NCBI GenBank assembly: GCA_964629475.1
Contig: CAZVQW010000002.1
Span: forward strand, 195,067 to 259,066
DNA from: SMWD01 sp964629475
GTDB taxonomy: Bacteria; Pseudomonadota; Gammaproteobacteria; Steroidobacterales; GCA-2729495
Direction: 5' to 3'
DNA length: 64,000 bases
Made by a program: the position numbers and the translations under genes. Below the pieces are notes generated by a model. The model was not told the origin of the DNA. It saw only the letters and a list, made by a program, of their open reading frames with translations, and searched no databases. Positions 27,881-37,591 of this stretch are shown here, in pieces (position 1 is the stretch's first letter; every line of letters begins with the position of its first letter).

Positions 27881-29133
27881 TGGCTGAAATTCAAAGTTAT
27901 ACGATGAATTTCGGCCCGCAGCACCCGGCCGCGCATGGCGTTTTGCGCCTCGTGCTAGAAATGGATGGTGAGGTTGTTCTGAATGCCGACCCGCACGTCG
28001 GGTTGTTGCACCGGGGCACCGAGAAGCTTGCCGAGTCGAAGCCTTATAACCAGAGCATCGGTTACATGGACCGCCTGGATTACATATCGATGATGCTTAA
28101 CGAGCACGGATATGTTCTGGCTATCGAAAAACTGCTTGGTTTTGACGTGCCGGTTCGCGCTCAATATATCCGCGTCATGTTCGACGAGATCACGCGCATT
28201 CTGAATCACCTGTTCTGGATCGGCGCCCACGGTCTCGACGTTGGTGCGATGACAATGTTCCTGTATTGCTTCCGCGAACGTGAAGATCTGGTGGATTGTT
28301 ACGAGGCGGTTTCCGGTGCGCGCATGCACGCAACCTATTACCGGCCCGGGGGTGTTTATCGCGATCTGCCGGATGACATGCCGAAGCATGAACCGAACAA
28401 GTGGCGTTCGAACAAGGATATTGCGCGGCTGAACAAAAACCGCGACGGATCGCTTCTCGATTTCATCGAGGATTTCACGAATCGTTTCCCCGGCCGCATC
28501 GATGAATACGAGACGTTGCTGACCGATAACCGGATCTGGAAACAACGGACCGTCGATATCGGCATCGTATCGCCGGAGCGTGCGATGCAGCTGGGCTTCT
28601 CCGGTCCGATGCTGCGTGGCTCGGGCATTGAGTGGGACCTGCGCAAGAAGCAGCCTTATGAAGTGTATGCCGATCTGGATTTCGATATTCCGGTTGGCGT
28701 CAACGGCGATTGTTACGACCGCTATCTCGTGCGGATGGAAGAGATGCGCCAGTCGAACCGGATCGTGAAGCAGTGCATCGACTGGCTGCGCAGTAATCCC
28801 GGCCCCGTGATGATCGATGATCCGAAAATTGCTCCCCCGAAACGCGTGGACATGAAGGACGATATGGAATCGTTGATTCACCACTTCAAACTATTCACGG
28901 AAGGTTTCACCGTGCCGGCCGGCGAAGCCTATGCGGCAGTCGAGCACTCGAAGGGTGAATTCGGCGTCTATATTGTTTCCGACGGGGCCAACAAGCCGTA
29001 TCGCGTGAAGATCCGTGCACCGGGGTTTGCGCATATTTCATCGATGCATGAAATGGTGGTCGGGCACATGCTGGCCGATGTCGTTGCCGTTATCGGCACG
29101 CAGGATATCGTGTTTGGCGAGATCGACCGCTGA
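27880..29133 (+). CDS. nuoD: NADH-quinone oxidoreductase subunit D
   Basis: 417 residues starting at GTG. NuoD is the 49-kDa-type subunit that forms the quinone site with NuoB. The FGPQHPAAHGVLR loop at the N-terminus lines the quinone pocket. HVGLLHRGTEKL, RPGGVYRDLP, and the C-terminal DIVFGEIDR are conserved. Its start overlaps the nuoC stop codon by one base, indicating translational coupling. Confidence 0.98.
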   Translation: MAEIQSYTMNFGPQHPAAHGVLRLVLEMDGEVVLNADPHVGLLHRGTEKLAESKPYNQSIGYMDRLDYISMMLNEHGYVLAIEKLLGFDVPVRAQYIRVMFDEITRILNHLFWIGAHGLDVGAMTMFLYCFREREDLVDCYEAVSGARMHATYYRPGGVYRDLPDDMPKHEPNKWRSNKDIARLNKNRDGSLLDFIEDFTNRFPGRIDEYETLLTDNRIWKQRTVDIGIVSPERAMQLGFSGPMLRGSGIEWDLRKKQPYEVYADLDFDIPVGVNGDCYDRYLVRMEEMRQSNRIVKQCIDWLRSNPGPVMIDDPKIAPPKRVDMKDDMESLIHHFKLFTEGFTVPAGEAYAAVEHSKGEFGVYIVSDGANKPYRVKIRAPGFAHISSMHEMVVGHMLADVVAVIGTQDIVFGEIDR

Positions 29134-29156
29134 CGCGACGGCAAGGATCAGGGTTC

Positions 29157-29657
29157 ATGGACTCAGCACAAAGTCATTCGCTACTGACCGGGCATACCCG
29201 CGACGAGATTGACAGCTGGCGCGCGAAGTTTCCGGAAGGACGGCAGCGATCAGCCGTCATTGCGGCATTGCACGCGGCTCAGCATCAGAACAACGGTTAT
29301 CTGACCCGCGAGTTGATGGAGGCGGTAGGCGAGTATCTCGATGTGCCTGCGATCAATGTGTTTCAGGTCGCGGCATTTTATTCGATGTTCGAAGCCGAAT
29401 CATGCGGTCGTCACAGCATCTCGGTCTGTACGAATATTTCCTGCATGTTACGTGGTGGCGAGAAATTGCTGGGCCATATAGAGAAGAGGCTGGGTATCAA
29501 GGTCGGCGAAAGTACATCCGACGGCAAGTTTCACCTGAAGAAGGAAGAAGAGTGCCTGGCTGCCTGCACCGGTGCGCCGATGATGATGGTCGATCACAAA
29601 TACTACGAGAACCTCACTCCGGCGGGCATCGACGAAATCCTGGATGCCATTGAATAG
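29157..29657 (+). CDS. nuoE: NADH-quinone oxidoreductase subunit E
   Basis: 166 residues. NuoE is the 24-kDa-type subunit with a thioredoxin-like fold carrying the 2Fe-2S cluster N1a. The four ligands are Cys91 and Cys96 (CTNISCMLRGG) and Cys133 and Cys137 (ECLAACTGAP). It forms the NADH dehydrogenase module with NuoF and NuoG, whose genes follow. Confidence 0.98.
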   Translation: MDSAQSHSLLTGHTRDEIDSWRAKFPEGRQRSAVIAALHAAQHQNNGYLTRELMEAVGEYLDVPAINVFQVAAFYSMFEAESCGRHSISVCTNISCMLRGGEKLLGHIEKRLGIKVGESTSDGKFHLKKEEECLAACTGAPMMMVDHKYYENLTPAGIDEILDAIE

Positions 29658-29659
29658 AT

Positions 29660-30961
29660 ATGACGACTGATCAGCAAAATTTAGTCTGTTTGCGGACCCT
29701 CGGCATGGACGAGCCGTGGAGCCTCGAGTCGTATCTGAAGACCGGCGGTTACGAGTCGTGGAAACGAATCCTGGCCGGTGACTTCCAGCCCGAGGAAATC
29801 GTCGACATCGTCAAGGCTTCCGGCCTGCGTGGCCGAGGCGGCGCCGGGTTCCCGGCCGGCCTGAAATGGAGCTTCATGCCGAAGAACGATGAGCAGAAGT
29901 ATGTGGTCTGTAATTCGGACGAGAGCGAGCCGGGCACCTGCCATGATCGCGATATTCTGCGCTATAACCCGCATGCGGTGATCGAGGGCATGGCCATCGG
30001 TGGTTTCGCCATGCGTGCGACGGTTGGCTACAACTATATTCGTGGCGAGTTCATGGACGAGCCCGTGCCGCGGTTCGAGGCTGCACTGAAAGAGGTTTAT
30101 GCGGCTGGTTTGCTCGGTGAGAACATCCAGGGCTCCGGCGTAACGTTTGATCTGCATATGTTTGTAGGCGCCGGCGCTTATATATGCGGTGAAGAAACGG
30201 CATTGCTCGAGTCGCTCGAGGGTAAACCCGGCCGGCCACGCTTCAAGCCGCCGTTCCCGGCTAATTTCGGTCTGTACGGCAAGCCGACGACGATCAATAA
30301 CACGCAGAGTTTTGCATCGGTACCGCAGATTATTCGCAACGGCGCCGGCTGGTTTGCCGATCTCGGTGTCGAGGGTTCCGGCGGCACGATGATTTTCTCG
30401 GTCTCCGGTCACGTCAACAAGCCCGGCAATTTCGAGTTGCCGCTCGGCGTCCCGTTTGCCGAGTTGCTCGAGCGGGTCGGCGGCGTGCTCGACGGTCGCA
30501 AGCTCAAGGCTGTGATTCCCGGTGGCTGCTCGGTACCGGTCATGCCGGCCGATGCAATCATGGGTATCAACATGGATTACACATCATTGCAGGAGGCCGG
30601 GTCGTCGCTCGGCACCGGGTCAATGATCATCATGGATGAGACGACGTGCATGGTGCGTGCGTTGCGCACCATTTCAAGGTTTTATTACGCTGAGTCCTGC
30701 GGGCAATGCACGCCGTGCCGCGAGGGCACGGGTTGGTTGTGGCGTGTCCTGGACCGTATCGTCGCCGGCAAGGGCGAGATGGAAGATCTCGACCGGCTGC
30801 TGGCCGTGGCGAACAAGATCGAGGGGCATACGATCTGCGCATTCGGCGATGCGGCCGCGTGGCCGGTACAAAGTTTCCTGCGCCACTTCGGTCATGAGTT
30901 CGAGTACATGATCAAAAACGGCGGTCGCTCGATCGTCGACGATCAGGATAAGGCGGCGTGA
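29660..30961 (+). CDS. nuoF: NADH-quinone oxidoreductase subunit F
   Basis: 433 residues. NuoF binds NADH, FMN and cluster N3, and is the electron entry point of complex I. The nucleotide/FMN site GRGGAGFPAGLKW lies near residue 57, and CNSDESEPGTCHDRDI and GAGAYICGEETALLES follow. N3 ligands are in SCGQCTPCREGTGW and HTICAFGDAAAWP. It starts two bases after the nuoE stop codon. Confidence 0.98.
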   Translation: MTTDQQNLVCLRTLGMDEPWSLESYLKTGGYESWKRILAGDFQPEEIVDIVKASGLRGRGGAGFPAGLKWSFMPKNDEQKYVVCNSDESEPGTCHDRDILRYNPHAVIEGMAIGGFAMRATVGYNYIRGEFMDEPVPRFEAALKEVYAAGLLGENIQGSGVTFDLHMFVGAGAYICGEETALLESLEGKPGRPRFKPPFPANFGLYGKPTTINNTQSFASVPQIIRNGAGWFADLGVEGSGGTMIFSVSGHVNKPGNFELPLGVPFAELLERVGGVLDGRKLKAVIPGGCSVPVMPADAIMGINMDYTSLQEAGSSLGTGSMIIMDETTCMVRALRTISRFYYAESCGQCTPCREGTGWLWRVLDRIVAGKGEMEDLDRLLAVANKIEGHTICAFGDAAAWPVQSFLRHFGHEFEYMIKNGGRSIVDDQDKAA

Positions 30962-30965
30962 TCGC

Positions 30966-33116
30966 ATGAGTTCGGACACCTTTAAAATCGAAGTCAACGG
31001 CATCGAGCTTGATGCGCGACCGGGACAGATGCTGATCGAAGTGACGGACGCGGCAGACATCTACGTGCCGCGGTTCTGCTATCACCGGCACTTGTCGGTG
31101 GCGGCCAGTTGCCGGATGTGTCTCGTCGAAGTCGAGAAGGCGCCGAAAGCATTGCCAGCCTGTGCGACACCCGTTACCGACGGCATGAAGGTGTTCACGA
31201 AGTCAGCAGCCGCAATCGATGCGCAAAAGTCCGTCATGGAATTCCTGCTGATCAATCATCCGCTGGACTGCCCGATTTGCGACCAGGGTGGCGAGTGTGA
31301 GTTGCAGGATATCGCGATGGGTTACGGCCGCGGCATCTCGCGGTACAGCGAAAGCAAACGTGTCGTGCAGGACGAGAATCTCGGCCCGCTGATTTCTACG
31401 GATATGACGCGCTGTATTTTGTGTACCCGCTGTGTTCGCTTCGGCAGGGAAATTGCCGGCATTCAGGAACTCGGTACGATGGGGCGCGGTGACCGGACCG
31501 TCATCGGCACATTTATCGAGAAGAGCGTCGATCACGAGTTGTCCGGCAATATCATCGACCTGTGCCCGGTCGGTGCACTGAACAATAAGCCGTATCGATT
31601 CTCGGCGCGTGCCTGGGAAATGGTGCAGTTGCCGACGATTGCCCCGCATGATTGTCTCGGCTCCAACCTGAATGCCCATGTCATGGGCGGCAAACTGAAG
31701 CGTATCGTCCCGCGCACGAACGATGCGATTAATGAAACATGGCTGGCCGATCGCGATCGCTTCAGCTGCGAATCGATTTATGCGGATGATCGGTTGGGAA
31801 TACCGATGATTCGTGATCAGGGTGGCTTGCGCGAGAGCACATGGGAAGAGGCGCTCGACATTGCCGCCGAAGGACTGCGTCGCGTGGGCAGCAATCTCAG
31901 CACACTCGTCTCGCCGAGTGCGACGACCGAGGAAGGTTATCTGCTCGGGCGCCTGGTGCGCCATCTCGGCGCGGCCAACATCGATCACCGTCTGCGGCGA
32001 CAGGATTTCCGCAACCAGGACAACGATCCGCTCTACCCGTCGCTCGGCATGTCCATTGCCGATGTCGAAACACTCGGCGCCGTCTGTGTCGTCGGCTCGA
32101 ACCTGCGCAAGGAGGTGCCGTTACTCGCGCACCGTGTGCGCAAAGCCGCACTGGCGGGCGCAAAGGTGTCATTCGTCAATACAACCCGGGATGACTACCT
32201 GTTCGATGTCGATGCAACTCTGGTTGCAACAGATCTCGTTGCCGAACTTGGCGCGCTGGTCAGCGCGGCCGGCGGGCAGGGCACTTCAGGCGACGCTCAC
32301 AGCAACACCGCAACCGTGTTGCGCGATGCCGATACGGCGGCCATTTTCATCGGCCAGATCGGTATGCGGCATCCGCGTTTTGCCGAAATCCGCGCTTTGG
32401 CCGCCGAACTGGCGCGACTGACCGGTGCGCAACTAGGCTTTATTTCGGAGGGCGCCAACAGTGCCGGACTCAGCCTTGCCGGGGTATTGCCGCAACGGGG
32501 TATTGCCGGTACGGCCGTGGAGACGAGCGGGTCGACCGCCGCAGATATCCTCGCGAACCCGACGCAGGGGTTGCTGTTGTTTGGAGTCGAACCGGAGTTC
32601 GACTGCGCCAACGGCGCCGCCGGCTTACGTGCGGTTGAGGCAGCCGAATTCGTCGTTGCCTGCACGCCATTCCTCGATGAGACGCTGAAGAAACACGCCG
32701 ATGTCATATTGCCTGTCGCAACGTTTGCCGAGACTTCGGGTACGTTCGTCAATGCGGCTGGCGACTGGCAGAGTTTCGGTGGTGTCGCCATGCCGTTCGG
32801 CGAGAGCCGCCCCGGTTGGAAGGTCTTGAGGGTCCTTGGCAATCTCATTGAATTGCCGGAATGCGAGTATGAATCATCCGATGACATTCGCGATGAACTC
32901 AAAGCAGTGGCCGGCACTGCGCGGCCGGACAATCAATTCTCCGGATCGGTTCCGGCCGGCGCGACGGATCAGGATGCATCGCAGGCGCTTGATGTGCCGA
33001 TGTACCGGATTGATGCGCTGGTTCGTCGTGCGCATAGTCTGCAGCTGACACGCGACGGGCAGTCCGCTGGATTGCCACCTGAGCAGGAGGCGGCCGGCGG
33101 CCGCAAGATCGCATGA
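30966..33116 (+). CDS. nuoG: NADH-quinone oxidoreductase subunit G
   Basis: 716 residues. NuoG is the largest peripheral subunit. 2Fe-2S N1b ligands are Cys38, Cys49, Cys52 and Cys66. Cluster N5 uses His98, Cys102, Cys105 and Cys111 (HPLDCPICDQGGEC). N4 lies in RCILCTRCVRFGREIAG with a later Cys in IDLCPVGAL. The remainder is a molybdopterin-oxidoreductase-like domain that has lost catalysis. It is shorter than the E. coli protein (about 900 residues). No extra Cys motif for cluster N7 was noticed. Confidence 0.97.
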   Translation: MSSDTFKIEVNGIELDARPGQMLIEVTDAADIYVPRFCYHRHLSVAASCRMCLVEVEKAPKALPACATPVTDGMKVFTKSAAAIDAQKSVMEFLLINHPLDCPICDQGGECELQDIAMGYGRGISRYSESKRVVQDENLGPLISTDMTRCILCTRCVRFGREIAGIQELGTMGRGDRTVIGTFIEKSVDHELSGNIIDLCPVGALNNKPYRFSARAWEMVQLPTIAPHDCLGSNLNAHVMGGKLKRIVPRTNDAINETWLADRDRFSCESIYADDRLGIPMIRDQGGLRESTWEEALDIAAEGLRRVGSNLSTLVSPSATTEEGYLLGRLVRHLGAANIDHRLRRQDFRNQDNDPLYPSLGMSIADVETLGAVCVVGSNLRKEVPLLAHRVRKAALAGAKVSFVNTTRDDYLFDVDATLVATDLVAELGALVSAAGGQGTSGDAHSNTATVLRDADTAAIFIGQIGMRHPRFAEIRALAAELARLTGAQLGFISEGANSAGLSLAGVLPQRGIAGTAVETSGSTAADILANPTQGLLLFGVEPEFDCANGAAGLRAVEAAEFVVACTPFLDETLKKHADVILPVATFAETSGTFVNAAGDWQSFGGVAMPFGESRPGWKVLRVLGNLIELPECEYESSDDIRDELKAVAGTARPDNQFSGSVPAGATDQDASQALDVPMYRIDALVRRAHSLQLTRDGQSAGLPPEQEAAGGRKIA

Positions 33117-34207
33117 TGGGCTGGATAGTCAGCTTCTGGGCGATCTTCGAGCCCTGGTGGAACGGGCTCCCCGAGTTGCTCCGGGAGGTCATTATTATTC
33201 TGCTGCAGATCGTGCCGCTGCTCGTCGTCATTATCCTGTGCGTCGCCTACCTGACGTTCTGGGAACGTAAGATCATCGGTTGGATGCAAAATCGCATCGG
33301 GCCGAACCGCGTCGGGCCTTGGGGTCTGTTCCAGCCGTTCGCCGATACGATCAAACTGATCCTGAAGGAAGTGATTGTTCCGGCGAAGGCGAATCGATTC
33401 CTGTTCCTGATTGCACCGCTGCTGTCGATTTCACCCGCAATTGCGGCATGGGCCGTCGTACCGCTGTTTCCTGATTTCGCCATTGCCGAGATCGATGCCG
33501 GTCTGCTGTATGTCCTCGCACTGACATCGTTCGGCGTCTACGGCGTGATCATCGCCGGTTGGGCGACGAACTCAAAATATGCATTTCTCGGCGCAATGCG
33601 CTCGGCAGCGCAGATCGTTGCCTATGAAATTGCAATGGGGTTTGCGCTGGTCGGCGTATTGATGGCCGGCGGCAGCCTGAACCTCGGCGAGATCACCGCG
33701 GCCCAGGCCGGACCGGACAATAGCTGGTTCCTGTTGCCGTTGTTCCCGTTGTTCATTGTCTATTTCATCTCCGGTGTGGCCGAAACCAACCGGGCGCCAT
33801 TCGATGTGGCCGAAGGTGAGTCGGAAATCGTTGCCGGGTTTCACGTCGAATACTCCGGTGTCGCATTTGCAGTTTTCTTCCTGGCCGAGTACGCCAACAT
33901 GATCATGATTGCCGCATTGACGGCCGTCATGTTCCTGGGCGGTTGGGATTCACCGTTTTCCGGTACAATGTTTGGCTTCCTCGACGGGTCATTCCTTGAG
34001 TTCATTCGCGTGCCGGGATTGCATTGGCTGAGCGTCAAGGTGGCGTTCTTCCTGTTTTTCTTCCTGTGGTTTCGCGCGACGTTCCCGCGCTATCGCTACG
34101 ACCAAATCATGCGGCTCGGCTGGAAAGTTTTTATTCCGGTCACGATCGTCTGGATCTTCGTTGAAGGCGGCATGGTGCTGATGGGTATCGGCCCATGGAG
34201 TGCGTGA
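33113..34207 (+). CDS. nuoH: NADH-quinone oxidoreductase subunit H
   Basis: 364 residues with eight or more membrane helices. NuoH anchors the peripheral arm and forms much of the quinone tunnel. Conserved segments are ERKIIGWMQNRIGPNRVGPWG, the acidic loop GVAETNRAPFDVAEGESEIVAGFHVEYSG split across the third matrix-side loop, and WFRATFPRYRYDQ near the C-terminus. It overlaps the nuoG stop codon by four bases. Confidence 0.97.
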   Translation: MMGWIVSFWAIFEPWWNGLPELLREVIIILLQIVPLLVVIILCVAYLTFWERKIIGWMQNRIGPNRVGPWGLFQPFADTIKLILKEVIVPAKANRFLFLIAPLLSISPAIAAWAVVPLFPDFAIAEIDAGLLYVLALTSFGVYGVIIAGWATNSKYAFLGAMRSAAQIVAYEIAMGFALVGVLMAGGSLNLGEITAAQAGPDNSWFLLPLFPLFIVYFISGVAETNRAPFDVAEGESEIVAGFHVEYSGVAFAVFFLAEYANMIMIAALTAVMFLGGWDSPFSGTMFGFLDGSFLEFIRVPGLHWLSVKVAFFLFFFLWFRATFPRYRYDQIMRLGWKVFIPVTIVWIFVEGGMVLMGIGPWSA

Positions 34208-34208
34208 C

Positions 34209-34697
34209 ATGAATGCGATAACACATGTCATCAAGACTTTTTCCCTGTGGGAACTGCTCAAGGGACTGCGCCTGACGTTAGAGAACCTGTTCGTCAAGAA
34301 AATCACGATTCAGTACCCCGAAGAAAAGACGCCACTGTCGCCACGTTTTCGCGGGCTGCACGCGCTGCGTCGCTATCCGAACGGGGAAGAGCGCTGTATT
34401 GCCTGCAAGTTGTGTCAGGCGGTTTGCCCGGCGGCGGCGATCACGATCGAGTCCGATGTGGCCGATGACGACACGCGGCGCACGACACGTTATGACATCG
34501 ATTTGTTCAAGTGTATTTACTGCGGATTTTGCGAAGAGGCTTGTCCCGTCGATGCCATCGTCGAGACGACGATCTTCGAGTACCACATGGAACACCGCGG
34601 CGAGAACATCATGACCAAAGACAAGCTGCTGGCCATCGGCGACGAGAATGCCGAGCAGATCTCCGCCGACAAGGCCGCGGATGCGAAGTACAGGTAG
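34209..34697 (+). CDS. nuoI: NADH-quinone oxidoreductase subunit I
   Basis: 162 residues from the ATG at 34209. NuoI is an 8-iron ferredoxin-like subunit with clusters N6a and N6b, passing electrons to N2. Ligands are Cys63, 66, 69, 73 (CIACKLCQAVCP) and Cys102, 105, 108, 112 (CIYCGFCEEACP). The N-terminal amphipathic stretch lies on the membrane. A GTG at 34200 would overlap nuoH and is less likely. Confidence 0.98.
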   Translation: MNAITHVIKTFSLWELLKGLRLTLENLFVKKITIQYPEEKTPLSPRFRGLHALRRYPNGEERCIACKLCQAVCPAAAITIESDVADDDTRRTTRYDIDLFKCIYCGFCEEACPVDAIVETTIFEYHMEHRGENIMTKDKLLAIGDENAEQISADKAADAKYR

Positions 34698-34703
34698 GGT
34701 CCG

Positions 34704-35303
34704 ATGCTGATACAAATTTATTTCTGGTTCCTGGCCGCGGTACTGATCGGTGCCGCAATCGGCGTGATCACGTCACGTAACCCCGTGTTCTCGGCGCTGT
34801 ATCTCGTCATGGCATTTGTCACCAGCTCGGTATTGTGGATGCTGCTGGAGGCGGAGTTTCTGGCGATTGTTCTGGTGCTCGTCTACGTCGGCGCCGTCAT
34901 GGTGTTGTTCCTGTTCGTCGTCATGATGCTCGATATCAATACCGAAGAACTGCGCAGCGGTTTTACCCGCTTCGCGCCGCTCGGAGGCATCGTCGCGGCA
35001 GTGATCATTGTCGAACTAGTTACCGTGTTTCTGGTTCGTAACGCGGGTTTGCCGGTGCTCGAAAACCCACCGCCGCATCCCGAGGGTTACAGCAATACCA
35101 AAGAACTCGGCGCCGTGTTGTATACCGAGCACGTCTATGCATTCGAACTGGCGTCGTTTCTGCTGTTGCTGGCCATTATTGCGGCCATCATCCTGACGAT
35201 GCGCAAGCGGCCTGGCCTGAAGGTGCAGGATCTGCCCAGTCAGCATCGGGTACGGCGCGACGATCGCGTCCGTCTGGTCAGTATGGAGGCGGAGAAAGAC
35301 TGA
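34704..35303 (+). CDS. nuoJ: NADH-quinone oxidoreductase subunit J
   Basis: 199 residues with five predicted helices. NuoJ belongs to the membrane arm next to NuoH, NuoA and NuoK. The third helix has the pi-bulge region VYVGAVMVLFLFVVMMLD, important for coupling. The C-terminal tail is basic and hydrophilic. Its stop codon overlaps the nuoK start. Confidence 0.96.
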   Translation: MLIQIYFWFLAAVLIGAAIGVITSRNPVFSALYLVMAFVTSSVLWMLLEAEFLAIVLVLVYVGAVMVLFLFVVMMLDINTEELRSGFTRFAPLGGIVAAVIIVELVTVFLVRNAGLPVLENPPPHPEGYSNTKELGAVLYTEHVYAFELASFLLLLAIIAAIILTMRKRPGLKVQDLPSQHRVRRDDRVRLVSMEAEKD

Positions 35304-35608
35304 TGGTTACACTGACAAATTATCTGGCGCTGTCGGCCATTCTGTTTGCGATCAGCATCGCGGGCATTTTTCTGAACCGCAAGAATGTCATTCTGTTGCT
35401 GATGTGCATCGAACTGATGTTGCTGGCAGTGAACTTCAACTTCATCGCATTTTCCCGCTTCCTCGGCGATACGTCCGGGCAGGTCTTCGTATTTTTTATC
35501 CTGACGGTAGCCGCGGCCGAGGCGGCGATCGGTCTTGCCATCCTGGTTGTCTTGTTCCGCTCCAGGCGGACCATTAACGTCCAGGACCTGAACGTGTTGA
35601 GAGGCTAG
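35303..35608 (+). CDS. nuoK: NADH-quinone oxidoreductase subunit K
   Basis: 101 residues with three helices, a MrpC homologue. Two membrane glutamates needed for proton translocation are visible: in LLMCIELMLLAVN and in VAAAEAAIGLAIL. Its first base is the last base of the nuoJ stop codon; nuoL begins three bases after its end. Confidence 0.97.
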   Translation: MVTLTNYLALSAILFAISIAGIFLNRKNVILLLMCIELMLLAVNFNFIAFSRFLGDTSGQVFVFFILTVAAAEAAIGLAILVVLFRSRRTINVQDLNVLRG

Positions 35609-35611
35609 GGG

Positions 35612-37567
35612 ATGGAATCGACCTACCTGACCATTGTCCTGAGTCCGCTGATCGCGGCGGTCATCGCCGGCTTTTTCGGCGGCCGGATCGGTCGTGTGTG
35701 GTCGCATCGCGTCACGATCATCGGCGTTGCGATTGCATTTGGTTTGTCGGCCAACGTGTTGAAGGGCTTGCTGATCGACGGCAATCCGACGTTCAACGGC
35801 ACGGTATACAGCTGGATGGTGACCGACGGCATTAACATGGAAGTCGGTTTCCTGGTCGATCGGCTGACGGCTTTGATGATGACGGTCGTGACGTTCGTTT
35901 CGCTGATGGTGCACATCTACACGATCGGTTATATGCACGACGATCCGGGCTATCAGCGGTTCTTCAGTTATATCTCACTGTTCACGTTCTCGATGCTGAT
36001 GCTGGTCATGTCGAACAACTTCCTGCAGTTGTTCTTCGGCTGGGAAGCAGTCGGTGTCGTGTCGTACCTGCTTATCGGTTTCTGGTATACACGCCCGACG
36101 GCAATCTTCGCTAACATGAAGGCATTCTTGGTGAATCGCGTCGGCGATTTCGGTTTCCTGCTCGGTATCGCGACGATCCTGCATTTTACCGGCAGCCTCG
36201 ATTACGCCGAGGTATTCGGCCAGGCAAGTACGTTGCAGAACGAAACCATCGAGATTTTCGACGGCCGGGCCTGGTCCGCGATCAGCGTGGCCTGCATCCT
36301 GCTGTTCATCGGCGCGATGGGTAAGTCGGCGCAGATGCCGCTGCACGTCTGGTTGCCCGATTCGATGGAAGGCCCGACGCCGATATCGGCGTTGATTCAT
36401 GCCGCGACGATGGTCACGGCCGGGGTCTTCATGGTTGCGCGAATGTCACCGCTGTTCGAGTATTCGGAGGCGGCCCTGTCATTCGTTCTCGTCATTGGTG
36501 CGACGACGGCTCTGTTCACCGGTTTCCTCGGCGTCGTGCAAAACGATATCAAGCGCGTCGTCGCCTATTCGACACTGTCGCAACTCGGTTACATGACCTG
36601 TGCGCTCGGCGCCTCGGCATATGCGGCCGGTATTTTCCATCTCGGCACACACGCATTCTTCAAAGCACTGCTGTTCCTGGCCGCCGGTTCGGTCATTATC
36701 GCTTTGCATCACGAGCAGGATATCCGGCGCATGGGCGGTCTGAAGAAATACCTGCCCATCACGTACTGGACGAGCCTTGTCGGTTCACTGGCTCTGATCG
36801 GGTTCCCGGGTACGGCCGGATTTTTCTCGAAAGACGCCCTGATCGAGGCCGTCGGCCATGCCGATCGCGCCGGCTCCGGTTATGCCTATTTCTGCGTCCT
36901 GATTGGCGTGTTCGTCACGGCATTGTATTCGTTCCGCATGTTCTTCCTGGTCTTTCACGGCAAGGAACGCATCGATGACGATGCGCGCGGACACCTGCAT
37001 GAGCCACCGTGGGTCGTGACGTTGCCGTTAGTCATGCTCGCCATCCCCTCGGTCATCATCGGCTGGCCGACGATCGGTCCGTTGTTGTTCGGTGACTTTT
37101 TCGGTACTGCGATTTTTGTGCAACCGGCCAACGATGTACTCGGCCACCTCGGCGCCGACTTCCATGGTCCGCTCGGGTTCCTGTTGCACGGGCTGACGTC
37201 GCCGGTATTGCTGCTCGCGGCCGCCGGTGTCGTTGTTGCCTGGTTCCTGTACCTGAAACACCCGGATATTCCGGCAACGATACGCGACCGCTTATCGGCC
37301 CTGCACACGTTGTTAATGAACAAGTACTACTTCGACACGCTGGCCGAGAAGTGGATTCCGCGTGCCAGCACGGGTGTAGGGAACATATTGTGGAAAGTCG
37401 GTGACGTGCTGCTGATCGACGGCGCTGCCGTTAACGGCAGCGCACGTGTAGTCGGCTGGGTAGCGGCGGCGGTCCGACATATTCAGACCGGCTATTTGTA
37501 TACGTATGCATTCGCGATGGTGATTGGTTTGGCCGCGTTAATGTCCTGGGCGCTGTACCTCAGGTAG
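35612..37567 (+). CDS. nuoL: NADH-quinone oxidoreductase subunit L
   Basis: 651 residues, the largest antiporter-like subunit, at the far end of the membrane arm. The family core is clear: GWEAVGVVSYLLIGFWY with its Glu, KSAQMPLHVWLPDSMEGPTPISALIHAATMVTAG, the central Lys in QNDIKRVVAYSTLSQLGYM, and HAFFKALLFLAAGSVI. The C-terminal part contains the long lateral helix and a last anchoring helix (YAFAMVIGLAALMSW). Confidence 0.98.
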   Translation: MESTYLTIVLSPLIAAVIAGFFGGRIGRVWSHRVTIIGVAIAFGLSANVLKGLLIDGNPTFNGTVYSWMVTDGINMEVGFLVDRLTALMMTVVTFVSLMVHIYTIGYMHDDPGYQRFFSYISLFTFSMLMLVMSNNFLQLFFGWEAVGVVSYLLIGFWYTRPTAIFANMKAFLVNRVGDFGFLLGIATILHFTGSLDYAEVFGQASTLQNETIEIFDGRAWSAISVACILLFIGAMGKSAQMPLHVWLPDSMEGPTPISALIHAATMVTAGVFMVARMSPLFEYSEAALSFVLVIGATTALFTGFLGVVQNDIKRVVAYSTLSQLGYMTCALGASAYAAGIFHLGTHAFFKALLFLAAGSVIIALHHEQDIRRMGGLKKYLPITYWTSLVGSLALIGFPGTAGFFSKDALIEAVGHADRAGSGYAYFCVLIGVFVTALYSFRMFFLVFHGKERIDDDARGHLHEPPWVVTLPLVMLAIPSVIIGWPTIGPLLFGDFFGTAIFVQPANDVLGHLGADFHGPLGFLLHGLTSPVLLLAAAGVVVAWFLYLKHPDIPATIRDRLSALHTLLMNKYYFDTLAEKWIPRASTGVGNILWKVGDVLLIDGAAVNGSARVVGWVAAAVRHIQTGYLYTYAFAMVIGLAALMSWALYLR

Positions 37568-37591
37568 GCCGCACGGATCCAAGGGAAGACA